The position numbers and the translations under genes are program-made. From Corallococcus sp. EGB (GTDB lineage Bacteria; Myxococcota; Myxococcia; Myxococcales; Myxococcaceae), in assembly GCF_019968905.1 (NCBI RefSeq), contig NZ_CP079946.1, positions 6,731,356 through 6,795,355 on the forward strand: DNA of 64,000 nt. Direction: 5' to 3'. Under the pieces are notes generated by a model. The model saw nothing but the letters and a program-made list of their open reading frames with translations. It was not told the origin of the DNA and did no database searches. Positions 32,825-43,611 of the stretch are shown here, in pieces; the stretch's first letter is position 1; each line of letters starts with the position of its first letter.

Positions 32825-33658
32825 CTACTTGAGCAGGCCGGCCTCGCGGGCCACCTGCGAGGCGACGGGCAGCACCTTGTCGAAGGCGGCGGCGTTGCAC
32901 GCGAGCAGGCCGCGGCGGTTCTGGAGCTCGGAGCCGTCGTACAGGTACGCGTCGCCCGCCAGGTCCGTGAGCACGCCGCCCGCGGAGCGGATGACGGCCT
33001 CCGGCGCGCAGTTGTCCCAGCGGTAGCTCTTGTCGCTCACGTGCACGTAGAGGTCGCAGCGCGCCTCCGCCAGGAGGCCGCACTTGAGGCCCACCGAACC
33101 GGACTCCGTCTCCTTCGTGATGCCCAGCCGCTGCACCACCGCGTCCGTCGTCTTCGAGCGGTGCGAGCGCGACACCACGAGCCGCAGCGCCGCGGGGTCC
33201 GCCACGTCCGACACGCGCAGCGCGCGGCGCCCCCGCGGGTCCTCGACATGGCCCTGCTCGCCCACCACGCCCGAGTACAGCACGTCCCCCACCGCGCGGT
33301 AGACGACGCCCAGCGCGGCCCGGCCCTCCACCGCCAGGCCGATGTGGATGGCGAACTCGCCGTTGCGGTTGACGAACTCCTGCGTCCCGTCGAGCGGATC
33401 CACGAACCAGCAGCGATTGAAGCGCTTCGCGTCGGAGGCGTCCTCGCTCTCCTCCGCCACCACGCCGTCCGAGGGGAAGGCCTTGCGCAGCTCGCCCACG
33501 ATGAAGGCGTTGGCCCGCTCGTCCGCCAACGTGACGGGCCCCGCGCCTCCGGCCTTGTCCGTGACGGAGAAGTCCGTGGCGTAGACCTGCAGGAGGATGT
33601 CACCAGCCTGGCGCGCGATGCGCCGGGCCACTTCGAGCTCTGGGGCGAGTGCGGGCAT
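32825..33658 (-). CDS. Inositol-monophosphatase superfamily phosphatase, CysQ-like
   Basis: 277 residues from the ATG at 33658. Lithium-sensitive Mg-dependent phosphatase signatures: VVAEESED (metal Glu), FVDPLDGTQEFVNRNGEFAIHIGL (D-P-x-D-G-T motif), and YRWDNCAPEAVIRSAGG (second motif). The TQEF form favours 3'(2'),5'-bisphosphate nucleotidase (CysQ), which clears PAP from sulfate assimilation, over inositol monophosphatase. It is convergent with mug with zero spacing and divergent from the DUF3592 gene. Confidence 0.88.
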   Translation of the reverse strand: MPALAPELEVARRIARQAGDILLQVYATDFSVTDKAGGAGPVTLADERANAFIVGELRKAFPSDGVVAEESEDASDAKRFNRCWFVDPLDGTQEFVNRNGEFAIHIGLAVEGRAALGVVYRAVGDVLYSGVVGEQGHVEDPRGRRALRVSDVADPAALRLVVSRSHRSKTTDAVVQRLGITKETESGSVGLKCGLLAEARCDLYVHVSDKSYRWDNCAPEAVIRSAGGVLTDLAGDAYLYDGSELQNRRGLLACNAAAFDKVLPVASQVAREAGLLK

Positions 33659-33822
33659 GGAGGCTCCGGAGTCTACTGGGGCGAATTGCCCCTCGTGGGG
33701 AAATCTGCCCCGCCTCGCGGCCCCGTGCCTCCAGGCGCAAGGCCCTGGCCCGGTGGCTGCAATCCCTGGGGGTTTCGTCTTCCGCGCCCGGACCGCGCGG
33801 TCGGCAAGCAAGGACTCGAACG

Positions 33823-34326
33823 ATGATGAAGTGGCTGATGGGACTGGCACTGCTGGGCTTCGGCGTGGCGCTGGCGTTCGCGGGCGGGCGGATGGTGTAC
33901 CGCTCGAAGGCGAGCAAGGACTGGCCCACCGTGCAGGGCACCGTGGTCAGCTCCCGCGTGGAGACGCTGCGCAGCAAGCGCGCGGTGAGCTTCCGCCCGG
34001 ACGTGAGCTACCGCTACGAGGTGAACGGCGTGCCCTACACCTCCGACACGGTGGCCTTCGACGGCCACGGCTCCGGCGGGCTCGCGGAGGCGCAGGCTGT
34101 GTCGCGCCACTACGTGGCCGGCGCTCCGGTGACGCTGCACTACGAGCCGGGGGACCCGTCCGTGGCGTGCCTCCAGTGCGGCGACACGGGCTTCGTGAAC
34201 TACATCGTGACGGCGGTCGGCGCGGTGTTCGCCCTCGTGGCCGGCTGGGGCCTCCTGGAGATGGCCCGCACCAGCGCGCGAGACGGCAAGAGCACCGTGC
34301 CCCAGATGCGCGCGAAGGCCCGCTAG
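33823..34326 (+). CDS. DUF3592-like membrane protein
   Basis: 167 residues from the ATG at 33823 (AAGGA about 10 nt upstream). N-terminal and C-terminal membrane helices (about 4-22 and 122-142) flank a soluble beta-rich region with VQGTVVSSRVE, YRYEVNGVPYTSD and VTLHYEPGDPSVAC, the DUF3592 layout. A Cys-x-x-Cys pair is present (CLQC). Function unknown for the family. Confidence 0.82.
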   Translation: MMKWLMGLALLGFGVALAFAGGRMVYRSKASKDWPTVQGTVVSSRVETLRSKRAVSFRPDVSYRYEVNGVPYTSDTVAFDGHGSGGLAEAQAVSRHYVAGAPVTLHYEPGDPSVACLQCGDTGFVNYIVTAVGAVFALVAGWGLLEMARTSARDGKSTVPQMRAKAR

Positions 34327-34420
34327 GCAACGCCGGGCGGGCATTTTCCTCCAGAAGCCTTCGACAGACGCGGCCCGCGGTGCGCAAGTTGGGGCGGAAG
34401 ACCTGCCTCCTGGAGAACGC

Positions 34421-34909
34421 ATGCCCGTCACCATCCGCCCCGCCAAGGACCCGGACGCGCCCGCCCTTGGCCGCATGGGCGCGGCGCTCGCACGTCAACA
34501 CCACGGCTTCGACCCCCGACGCTTCATGGTCCCGGACGACGTGGAGTCCGGCTACCGCTGGTGGCTGGGCAAGGAGGCGCGCCGTCCGCAGGAGGCCGTG
34601 GTGCTCGTGGCGGAGCTGGACGGCGAGGTCGTGGGCTACTGCTACGGCCGGCTGGAGGGCGTGGACTGGAACATGCTCCTCGACCGGCACGGCGCGCTGC
34701 ACGACATCTGGGTGGACGAGAAGGCGCGCGGCACCGGCACCGGCCGGCTGCTCGCGGAGGCCATGGTGGAGCGGCTCGCGGAGCTGGGGGCGCCGCGCGT
34801 CGTGCTCCACACCGCCGCGAAGAACGAAGCCGCGCAACGGCTGTTCGCGCGCCTGGGCTGGCGCCCCACCATGGTGGAGATGACCCGCGAGGCGCCGCGC
34901 GGCTCCTAG
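34421..34909 (+). CDS. GNAT family N-acetyltransferase
   Basis: 162 residues, a complete single GNAT domain: VLVAELDGEVVGYCYGRLE (beta4), HDIWVDEKARGTGTGRLLAEAM containing the acetyl-CoA pyrophosphate loop R/Q-x-x-G-x-G/A as ARGTGTGR, and TAAKNEAAQRLFARLGWRP. Acceptor unknown. It lies 95 nt after the DUF3592 gene on the same strand and is convergent with the next gene. Confidence 0.9.
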   Translation: MPVTIRPAKDPDAPALGRMGAALARQHHGFDPRRFMVPDDVESGYRWWLGKEARRPQEAVVLVAELDGEVVGYCYGRLEGVDWNMLLDRHGALHDIWVDEKARGTGTGRLLAEAMVERLAELGAPRVVLHTAAKNEAAQRLFARLGWRPTMVEMTREAPRGS

Positions 34910-34915
34910 CCCGGC

Positions 34916-36055
34916 TCACAACCTCCCGGCGGGCATCCGGCCCTGCTGGAAGGCCTCCACCTGCGCGGGCGTGAAGGGCGGCTGGGAGAGGACGCGGTCC
35001 TGCTGGCGGGAGCGGAACAGGTCCACGACGAGGTTCATCCGGTCCTTCAACGAGCCCCAGTCCCGCGCCGCGCTGCCCGCCGTGTCGTCCGGCGTCCGGT
35101 CCAGCTGCTTCATCAGGGCGCGCAGCTCCGGGTGCTCCAGCCTCATGAGGTCCGCCGGGAAGTCCGCCGAGGGCGTCAGCGCCGGGATGTCCTCGCCCAA
35201 CCGCAGCGCGCGGTCCGGCAGCTCCAGGGTCATCAGCTCGCGCGTCATCAGCTCGCGCCAGCAGCGCTCCAGCTGGTCCGCCACGGGCGTGAAGGCCGCG
35301 AGCAGCCACGTCTCCGGCATCCTGCTGCCCCGCAGCAGCTCCCGCAGGTGGTCCAGGAACAGCGCCTTCAGCGGCGCCCGCAGCGCCCCGATGATGGGCT
35401 CCTGGAGCCGCGTCTGCTCGTGGTAGCCCACCAGCGCGTTGGCCAGGAACACGCGCTCCGCCCGGTCCTTGGCGCGCGGGAGGCTCAAGGCCTCGTGGTA
35501 CGCGCGCACCGCGCGGATGAGCAGGTCCTGGCCCCCGGACTCCAGCGGCCCCGGCTTCAGCCGCGCCAGCACGCGCTCCAGCGCGGCGGGGCTCGTCGCG
35601 CCGGGGCCGGTGAAGTGGTCCAGCATCGCCGTGTAGAGCGGGCCCAGCTCCTGGAACACCCACAGGTTGCCCCGCGCGACGTGCTCCGCCACCGCGCTCA
35701 TCACCGGATCCATGATGCTCGTCACCACGGTGGCCACGCCCGACGGCAGGCCCCACGACCCCAGGAGCCGGGCCTGCGTCACGCCCAGCCCGCGCATCAC
35801 CGCGTCCGCGCGGGACAGCATGTCGCGCTCCAGCGAGGCCACCATCTCCTTGCGGATGAACGCCCCCGCCGTCTTCGACGCCCAGGTGGCGAAGACGCAC
35901 CAGGATTGATCCACCTCCCCCAGCACGCCCGCGAAGCACACCCTCAGCACGTAGTACGTGTGGGTGATGTGGAGGTTGCGCAGGGGCGCGTCCTCCATGC
36001 GGACAATCGCATCCACCTCGGCGTACGTCGGCGGCGGCAGCGGGTGGGGCGCCAT
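34916..36055 (-). CDS. Uncharacterised 379-residue protein
   Basis: Start placed at the ATG at 36055 (MAPHPLPPPTYAEVD); the in-frame region upstream to 36238 is Arg/Pro/Gly-rich and covers the glnS terminator, so it is unlikely to be coding. The protein looks almost fully helical, with no signal peptide, Cys cluster or nucleotide loop. A moderately hydrophobic stretch near residues 100-135 (GLPSGVATVVTSIMDPVMSAV) could contact membrane. Not recognised. It follows glnS on the same strand but the terminator between them implies separate transcription. Confidence 0.65.
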   Translation of the reverse strand: MAPHPLPPPTYAEVDAIVRMEDAPLRNLHITHTYYVLRVCFAGVLGEVDQSWCVFATWASKTAGAFIRKEMVASLERDMLSRADAVMRGLGVTQARLLGSWGLPSGVATVVTSIMDPVMSAVAEHVARGNLWVFQELGPLYTAMLDHFTGPGATSPAALERVLARLKPGPLESGGQDLLIRAVRAYHEALSLPRAKDRAERVFLANALVGYHEQTRLQEPIIGALRAPLKALFLDHLRELLRGSRMPETWLLAAFTPVADQLERCWRELMTRELMTLELPDRALRLGEDIPALTPSADFPADLMRLEHPELRALMKQLDRTPDDTAGSAARDWGSLKDRMNLVVDLFRSRQQDRVLSQPPFTPAQVEAFQQGRMPAGRL

Positions 36056-36157
36056 GGAGGGACGAGCTCCGGGAGACAGGGCGGCAGTGCCCGCTCCAGC
36101 ATGGGCCCCGCGGGCCGAGGCCCACCATCGCCCCCGGGGGAGGGGCGGAAACGAAGA

Positions 36158-36183
36158 AGCCCCGGGCGCTGCCACCCGAGGCT
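36158..36183 (-). terminator. Rho-independent terminator of glnS
   Basis: On the minus strand a 9-bp stem AGCCTCGGG / CCCGGGGCT (one G-U pair) with an 8-nt loop is followed by TTCTTCGTTT. Lies 31 nt downstream of the glnS stop. Confidence 0.7.
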
Positions 36184-36213
36184 CCGCGAGACGTGACCGC
36201 GGACAGCAGCCGC

Positions 36214-37896
<1,683 letters not shown>

Positions 37897-37991
37897 GATG
37901 GGTGTGAATCCTCGTGAAGCGGGACCAGGGGGGCAAGGTTTTCCTGGCCTGTCCCCCCAGGGCCCCTCCCTGGAGTGAGCGCGAACCGGCT

Positions 37992-39128
37992 TCAAACCTG
38001 CGCCAGCAGCGACTCCCAGGCCTTGAGCGCCCGTTCCGCGGACAGCTCGTCCGCCCGGTCCAGGGCCCGCTGGCGCAGGCTGTCGCGCCAGCCCTCGTCC
38101 GTCACCACCCGCGTCAGCGCCTGGGCCAGGGCCCTGTCATCCCCCATGGGGACCAGCACGCCTGCCCGCCCCCCGGCCAGCGCCTCCGCCGGGCCGGAGG
38201 GACAGTCCGTGCTGACGATGGGACAGCCCAGGGCCAGCGCCTCCAGCATCACCATGGGCAGACCCTCGAAGCGCGAGGACAGGGCGAACGCCGTGGCCCG
38301 CCGCATCAACGCGTGCGGATTGTCCGCGTAGCCCGGCATGAACACGGAAGACCCCACCCCGAGTTCCGCCGTCAGCGCCTTCAGCTCCGCCTCCAGCGAG
38401 CCCACTCCCAGGATGAGCAGGTGGGTGTCCGTCCCCGCCGCCCGCATCCGGGCGTGCGCGCGGATGAGCACGTCGAACGACTTCTGGGGCTCCAGCCGGC
38501 CCACCGCGATGACCACCGGCTTCTGGAACACCGGCACCGCCCAGGCGGGCAGGGGCGCGTCCGCCGCGGCGCGAATGCGGTTCGCGTCCACGAAGTTGGG
38601 GATGACCTCCAGCCGCTCGCGGTCCACGTTCACCAGCTCCGCGAACGCCTTCGCGGAGTCGTAGCCGCACGCCACGATGCGGTCCATGCCCGGGTACAGG
38701 ACCTTCAGGCCCCACAGCTGACGCCGGGGCTGCTCGCGGTGGAAGGCCCCCCAGTCGAAGTGCACCATCCCCAACACCGGCTTGCCCAGGAGAGCCCCCG
38801 CCATCCGCGCCAGCAGGGCCGCCCTCCCCTCCTGTCCGGAGACGATGATGTCCGCCTTGCGCGCCTCGTGGAACAGCCGCCAGAACATCCGCGGCAGCTC
38901 CCACCGCCGGTACGCCTCCACGCCCACGCCCCAGGAGATGGGCACGTCCGCGGGGATGCGCCCGCGCGTGTCCGGCGGCGGAGGCCCGTGGTGGAAGAAC
39001 AGCGAGGGATTGAACCGCTCCCGGTCCAGGCCCGCCAGCACGTTGCACACGGAGCGCTCGATGCCGCCCGTCCCCATGAAGACGAGCGTGAACAACACGC
39101 GCCGCCGCCCGGTGGCAGGGACCGCCAT
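37992..39128 (-). CDS. Glycosyltransferase family 4
   Basis: 378 residues from the ATG at 39128. GT-B fold: [22 protein letters not shown] is the N-terminal Gly loop; [21 protein letters not shown] and [22 protein letters not shown] form the donor-sugar domain with the E-x7-E pair. It resembles glycosyltransferases of O-antigen and exopolysaccharide clusters. First-named member of a minus-strand set with the FemAB-like and GT2 genes (50 nt from the former). Acceptor and sugar unknown. Confidence 0.92.
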   Translation of the reverse strand: MAVPATGRRRVLFTLVFMGTGGIERSVCNVLAGLDRERFNPSLFFHHGPPPPDTRGRIPADVPISWGVGVEAYRRWELPRMFWRLFHEARKADIIVSGQEGRAALLARMAGALLGKPVLGMVHFDWGAFHREQPRRQLWGLKVLYPGMDRIVACGYDSAKAFAELVNVDRERLEVIPNFVDANRIRAAADAPLPAWAVPVFQKPVVIAVGRLEPQKSFDVLIRAHARMRAAGTDTHLLILGVGSLEAELKALTAELGVGSSVFMPGYADNPHALMRRATAFALSSRFEGLPMVMLEALALGCPIVSTDCPSGPAEALAGGRAGVLVPMGDDRALAQALTRVVTDEGWRDSLRQRALDRADELSAERALKAWESLLAQV

Positions 39129-39178
39129 CTCTCGCGCCTGCAATTCCAATGTCTGGGATTCCCGGTAAGAAACGATTT

Positions 39179-40345
39179 TTATTCTCCCGCCCTGCGTCCG
39201 AGCGTCCGGCGGGCCCACCCCTGGAGCTGCTCGTTGCTCAATAGCTCACGCACCTTGCGATAGGTAGCGAAGGCCAGGCGGCCCCGCCACTCTGGAGACA
39301 GTTGAACAGCGTCGTGCTTGAGGATCTCCCGGGGCCCCCAGCGCAGCTTCGAAACATCCCTCCCCGAGGACAGATGTGCCACTTTCAATCCGTGCGAGAT
39401 GCCGTATTGCAGGGCCTCCGCCACGGTGGTGGTCATCACGCTGTAGTCACCCCAGCGGGGGAGATAACCGGAATAGTAGAGATACAAGGTCTCGCCCAGG
39501 ACAAAGCCCACGCGGGTGGCGACCACGGCCCCGCCAATACACAGTTGAAACACCCGGACCGCGTCCTGCCGGGCGAAGTCCTGACACAGGTCCATGAGGA
39601 ACCCGCGGGCCTGCTCCGAGCCGAACACGTCGCGGTGACGCACCGCCGCGTCCTGCGCCTCCGCGCGGGCCTGGTGCAGTTGGAAGAACGTGGCGAGCGC
39701 CGGGGCGACCTCCTCCGGCGTGCGCGCGACCTGGAAGGTGAAGGACAGGCCGTCGCGCTTGAGTGAGTTGTAGCACTTGCGCAGCGACTCCTTGATGTTG
39801 CGCGAGCGGCCCGCCTTGAACACCTCCCACGTGGGCGCAAGCTCCAGCACGTACGCGGGCACTTCATGCACCGGCGTGAGCGGCGACATGCGGGAGAGCT
39901 CGGCCGCCGCCGGCCCCTGCAGGTCCACTCCGTTCCAGAGGATCCAATCCCATTCGGACGCGTGCTCGCGCAGATGGCGCGTGACGGCCGCGTAGGCGGG
40001 GGCCTCCAGCTCCGGCGCGCAGATGAGCCCGCGAAGCTCCGTGACGTTGGGGTCCGCCCCCAGGAACTGGAGCACCCGCACGCGCACCGGCCCCGAGCTC
40101 GGGCGCTCCGTGCGCATGAGCGGCGCCACGGCGCGCAGCGCTCCCTCCGCGCTCCGCAGCGCGAGCACGAAGAGGTGATCCGTCACGCTGCGGCGCTGCT
40201 CCCGGAAGTGGCGCCACCAGGTGACGTTCCACTCCCAGGTGGCGAAGGGCAGCCCCTGCCCCACCCGGGCGGCCAGCGCGCGCCACTCCGGCCCCAGCGC
40301 GCGCAGCCCCTCCACCGTGTCCACCTGTTCGACGGTCAGGCGCAT
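39179..40345 (-). CDS. FemAB/BioF2-like GNAT acyltransferase
   Basis: 388 residues from the ATG at 40345. LPFATWEWNVTWWRHF near residue 33 and, in the second half, FKAGRSRNIKESLRKCYNSLKR, FFQLHQAR and LYLYYSGYLPRWGDYSVMTTTVAEALQYGI match the BioF2-like/FemAB group (double-GNAT fold) often found in polysaccharide export clusters. Likely transfers an acyl or aminoacyl group to a glycan or lipid. Its start codon shares one base with the upstream GT2 stop (TGATG at 40343-40347), so translation is coupled. Confidence 0.85.
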   Translation of the reverse strand: MRLTVEQVDTVEGLRALGPEWRALAARVGQGLPFATWEWNVTWWRHFREQRRSVTDHLFVLALRSAEGALRAVAPLMRTERPSSGPVRVRVLQFLGADPNVTELRGLICAPELEAPAYAAVTRHLREHASEWDWILWNGVDLQGPAAAELSRMSPLTPVHEVPAYVLELAPTWEVFKAGRSRNIKESLRKCYNSLKRDGLSFTFQVARTPEEVAPALATFFQLHQARAEAQDAAVRHRDVFGSEQARGFLMDLCQDFARQDAVRVFQLCIGGAVVATRVGFVLGETLYLYYSGYLPRWGDYSVMTTTVAEALQYGISHGLKVAHLSSGRDVSKLRWGPREILKHDAVQLSPEWRGRLAFATYRKVRELLSNEQLQGWARRTLGRRAGE

Positions 40346-41160
40346 CAGAGCCACCGCAGGAAGGTGCGCGCGGCCAGCCGGAGCGCGGTGTGTTCCGCCG
40401 CGCCCCACTCGCGCCGGTAGCGTTCATGGATGAGCCGGTACGCGCTGACCGCCTTGCTCGCGTCGCGCTCGTTGTGCATCAGCGACGGCGCGCCCGTGCG
40501 GTACTCCAGCACCACCCGGTCCAGGAACACCGCGCCCCCGCGGCGGATGGCCCGCAGGTAGAAGTCCACGTCCTCCACCAGGGGCAGCCGCGTGTCGTAG
40601 CCGCCCAGCGCGGGCAACAGCTCCCGGCGGACGAGGCACGCGGAGTTCACCAGCACCGTGGGGCGGAACAGCATGTTCGCCACCATCCAGCGCCGCGAAC
40701 CGAGCCGCGCGGCCACGCGGGCCCGGCGCGCCGCGTCCTCGAAGTAGGCCGTCTGTTGGGCCAGCACCGCGGCGTCGTCACCGAAGGGCGCCACCCGGCC
40801 AAAGGCCACGCCCCTGCCGGGGTGCCCATCGAGCGCCACCATGAGCGCCCGGTACGCGCCGGGGGCCACGCGGTCGTCGTCGTCCAGGAAGTGCAGGTAG
40901 CGGCCGGTGGTGAGCGGCCAGCCCTCGTTGCGCACCGTGGCGGGGTTGCCGCCGGTGGGCACGTCCCGCTTCACGTAATGCACGCGCGCGTCGCCCAGCG
41001 CCAGGACGGGCTCGCGCGCGGAGCCCTCCGGGCTGTCGTCCAGCACGCGCACCTCCACGCGCACCCCGTCGTCCCCCTGGGACAGCGCGCTTCGCACGGC
41101 CTCCACCACCAGCGCGGGACGGCGAAAGGTGGGCACCACCACCGACACATCGGGCGTCAT
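40345..41160 (-). CDS. Glycosyltransferase family 2
   Basis: 271 residues from the ATG at 41160. GT-A fold: VSVVVPTFRRPALVVEAV at the start, LDDSPEGSARE, and YLHFLDDDDRVAPGA, with the D-x-D-type metal site; VEDVDFYLRAIRRGG carries the catalytic acid region. It is clearly paralogous to the GT2 at 43612 (same LDDSPEG, RYLHFLDDDD and VNSACxVRRE blocks). The pair probably adds successive sugars to one glycan. Coupled to the FemAB-like gene by a one-base overlap. Confidence 0.92.
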   Translation of the reverse strand: MTPDVSVVVPTFRRPALVVEAVRSALSQGDDGVRVEVRVLDDSPEGSAREPVLALGDARVHYVKRDVPTGGNPATVRNEGWPLTTGRYLHFLDDDDRVAPGAYRALMVALDGHPGRGVAFGRVAPFGDDAAVLAQQTAYFEDAARRARVAARLGSRRWMVANMLFRPTVLVNSACLVRRELLPALGGYDTRLPLVEDVDFYLRAIRRGGAVFLDRVVLEYRTGAPSLMHNERDASKAVSAYRLIHERYRREWGAAEHTALRLAARTFLRWL

Positions 41161-41296
41161 TGTCAGCACCTCCAGCCCGGGCACCCCCACGTGCGCCAGG
41201 CGAGGCAGGGCTCGGGCCTCATTGCTTGGAAGCGCAACGAGCCCGGGGCCTCCTGCCAGGGACCGGATTCCGGGTATAGGCTCACATTCCATCCTC

Positions 41297-42196
41297 GTGA
41301 AGAAACCCATCCATCCCCGTCCCGCCCGTCTCATCGCGCTCGCCCTCGTGGGCGTGCTCGCGGTGGCGGCCGTCATCGCGTCCCGCAACGTCCGCACCGC
41401 GCGCGCCGTAATGCACCCCGCGCGCCAGCCGCTGAAGCCGGTCGGGCCGGGGGCGCTCGCGGAGCGCGCGGACGTGTCGCTGCGCACGCGGGACGGCCTG
41501 ACGCTGCGCGGCTGGTACCTGCCGTCGCGCAACCGCGCGGCGGTGGTGGTGATGCACGGCTTCGCGGAGAACCGCACGCAGATGCTCTTCGAGGCGGAGG
41601 TGCTCTCACGCGCGGGCTACGGCGTGCTGCTCTTCGACTCGCGCGGCCACGGCGAGAGCGAGGGCGACCTGGTGACGTGGGGCGACCGCGAGCGCGAGGA
41701 CCTGCGCGCGGCGGTGGATTTCGTCTCCCACCGCGACGACGTGGACCCGTCCCGTCTGGGCGTCCTGGGCTTCTCCATGGGGGGCACCACCGCGATGCTC
41801 GGGGCGCTGGAGGATCCACGGCTCAAGGCGGTGGCCGCCGCGGGCGCGTACCCGTCGCTGGTGGCGGACACGCGCTACAGCTACGGCAAGTGGGGGCCCC
41901 TGAGCGCCGAGCCGGTGCTCTGGACGCTGCGCCTGTCCGGCGTGGACGTGGAGGCGGTGGACCCCATGAAGCGCCTGTGCGACTTGAAGGGCCGGCCGCT
42001 CCTGCTGATCAACGGCGACGTCGACGAGTACGCGCCCGCGTTCCTCCAGGACGCACTCTTCCAGGCCGCGTGCGAACCCAAGTCCTACTGGGTGGTGCCC
42101 GGCGCGCACCACGGCGAGTACGCGAAGAAGGCCCCGGAGGCGTACGCGCACCACCTGCGCAGCTTCTTCGACGCGGCGCTGCTCAGCGGCTCCTGA
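41297..42196 (+). CDS. Membrane-anchored alpha/beta hydrolase
   Basis: 299 residues from the GTG at 41297; the frame is open back to 41129 but that would overlap the divergent GT2 gene. Residues 9-27 are a single hydrophobic segment, a signal anchor. The hydrolase core shows VVVMHGFAENRTQM, LFDSRGHGESEGD, nucleophile elbow GFSMGG, acid DVDEY and a late HH (GAHHGEY). It resembles the BEM46/FrsA-like serine hydrolases facing the periplasm; substrate unknown. Its last 14 nt overlap the convergent bpt gene. Confidence 0.88.
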   Translation: MKKPIHPRPARLIALALVGVLAVAAVIASRNVRTARAVMHPARQPLKPVGPGALAERADVSLRTRDGLTLRGWYLPSRNRAAVVVMHGFAENRTQMLFEAEVLSRAGYGVLLFDSRGHGESEGDLVTWGDREREDLRAAVDFVSHRDDVDPSRLGVLGFSMGGTTAMLGALEDPRLKAVAAAGAYPSLVADTRYSYGKWGPLSAEPVLWTLRLSGVDVEAVDPMKRLCDLKGRPLLLINGDVDEYAPAFLQDALFQAACEPKSYWVVPGAHHGEYAKKAPEAYAHHLRSFFDAALLSGS

Positions 42197-42998
42197 CGGC
42201 CGCCAACGGCGCGGGGGCCGGCTCCTGCTCTGGCGCGTCAGCCGCGGCTTCTGGCGCGTCAACCGCGGCGCGCCACACGGGCGGCGCATCCAGCGCGGGG
42301 CGGCCCTCCAGCAGCTCGTGCGGACGGAAGCCGGCCTTGTAGCGGAGCGAGTCGCACGCGAGCACCCGGTAGCCCAGGTACACGTAGGGGATGCCCCGCT
42401 CGCGCGCCAGCTCCACCTGGAACAGCACGCTCGCCTTTCCCAGCGACAGCCGCGCGTAGGCCGGGTCGTAGAAGAAGTACACCGCGCTCCACGCGTGCGG
42501 CGTCTCGTCGCAGATGCCCAGGCCCACCAGCTTCGGGCCCGCCGGGTCGGTGTCGTCGTACCAGGCCACCTCGCGCGCGGACGGGTGCGGGAAGGCGAAC
42601 TGGAGCGAGTACTCGCGCGGGCCCAGCTCGGATGGAGCCCACTCGCGCGACGACTCCCGCTCCGCGTGCCACGCGCGGTACAGCGCCAGGCGCTCCTCGT
42701 CCACGCGCGGCGGGCCCACCTCCACGCGCAGGTGCGCGCACGCGGCGCGGGCCCGGCGCTGGCTGCGGTTGGGCGTGAAGCCCGCCACCGGCACGCGCAG
42801 GGACACGCACTCGTGGCACGCCGCGCACGCGGGCCGGAAGTACTGCGGCCCGAAGCGGCGCCACCCGCGCACCAGCAGGTGCTCGTACTCCTGCGCCGTG
42901 ACGTTGCGCATCACCAGCGTCTCCAGGGACGCCTCCCGCTCCGGCAGGTAGCTGCACGGGCGCGGGTCTTCGATTTCATGTGCCAGAAGGACCGCCAT
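42183..42998 (-). CDS. bpt: Aspartate/glutamate leucyltransferase (bacterial ATE family)
   Basis: 271 residues. CSYLPEREASLE and ACHECVSLRVPVAGF are the conserved N-terminal Cys motifs of the ATE/Bpt family, with the GNAT-like C-terminal half SAVYFFYDPAYARLSLGKASVLFQ and YVYLGYRV. Bpt transfers Leu from Leu-tRNA to N-terminal Asp or Glu, marking proteins for ClpS/ClpAP. The C-terminus carries an extra Ala/Pro/Glu tail of about 35 residues. The 3' end overlaps the convergent hydrolase by 14 nt. Confidence 0.93.
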   Translation of the reverse strand: MAVLLAHEIEDPRPCSYLPEREASLETLVMRNVTAQEYEHLLVRGWRRFGPQYFRPACAACHECVSLRVPVAGFTPNRSQRRARAACAHLRVEVGPPRVDEERLALYRAWHAERESSREWAPSELGPREYSLQFAFPHPSAREVAWYDDTDPAGPKLVGLGICDETPHAWSAVYFFYDPAYARLSLGKASVLFQVELARERGIPYVYLGYRVLACDSLRYKAGFRPHELLEGRPALDAPPVWRAAVDAPEAAADAPEQEPAPAPLAAVRSR

Positions 42999-43175
42999 GG
43001 GGTGTTCCCTTCCTGTCGGCCCCGGGCTCCGGCGTCAAGCCATGCCTGGCCGTCCGGCGACCCACCCTCCGTCGGAAGCGACCCGTGCACGAGGGCCGCT
43101 TCGTCACCAGAAATGGCACAACGGCTGCAGGACTGGGGGTGAAGCCGTACCGTTTGCGGAAGAGGAGTCACGCAC

Positions 43176-43346
43176 ATGGCTCGCGAGGAACTGCATCCCG
43201 GATGGCTGCCGCAGGAACCGGAGGAGGCCGACGGCGCCCCTCTGGAGGACGCCCCTTCCGAGGAGGACGAAGCCTCGCCGTACTCCGCCGGAGCGGATGG
43301 CCGGGACGACGTGGACGCGTACGACTTCGCCATCGCCAGCTACTGA
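43176..43346 (+). CDS. Acidic 56-residue small protein
   Basis: Short frame ATG 43176 to TGA 43346 with an AGAGGAGT ribosome site 8 nt upstream and a hairpin directly downstream. Third codon positions are mostly G or C as in neighbouring genes. About 18 of 56 residues are Asp or Glu (predicted pI very low), only a few are basic, and it ends in an aromatic, hydrophobic motif, YDFAIASY. No Cys and no signal peptide. It is divergent from bpt. Not recognised; it could be a small regulator, DNA mimic or precursor peptide, none of which is demonstrated. Confidence 0.6.
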   Translation: MAREELHPGWLPQEPEEADGAPLEDAPSEEDEASPYSAGADGRDDVDAYDFAIASY

Positions 43347-43351
43347 AAACC

Positions 43352-43371
43352 CCGTGGCCCGGCAGCCACGG
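43352..43371 (+). terminator. Hairpin after the small acidic gene
   Basis: Perfect 7-bp stem CCGTGGC (43352-43358) / GCCACGG (43365-43371), 6-nt loop, six bases after the stop codon, preceded by AAAAC. No T-run. The remaining 240 nt to the next gene hold nothing I can support. Confidence 0.5.
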
Positions 43372-43611
43372 TGTGGCAGCCCTGTCGCGCTCCGACCGTG
43401 ATTTCTTCCGGTCCACTTCATGACGGGCACGTAGAAAGTTCCGAACCACCGTGAGCCCGCCGTTCGCGTTCGCTTCCCCGGACAGCGGGCGGGTAGCTGA
43501 GGACACAGGGGGGCACCGGGGCGGAATGCCCCTCGGAGGCGGAATGCCCCGGGCGCGGGGGGCCTGGCTGGCTTCTCAGTCGTGGGGCGCCACCGGTATA
43601 AACCGGGGCAT

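Noticed and set aside
41129-41296. Longer N-terminus of the alpha/beta hydrolase
   Set aside because: Would overlap the divergent GT2 gene and bury the membrane anchor behind an unconserved-looking stretch.
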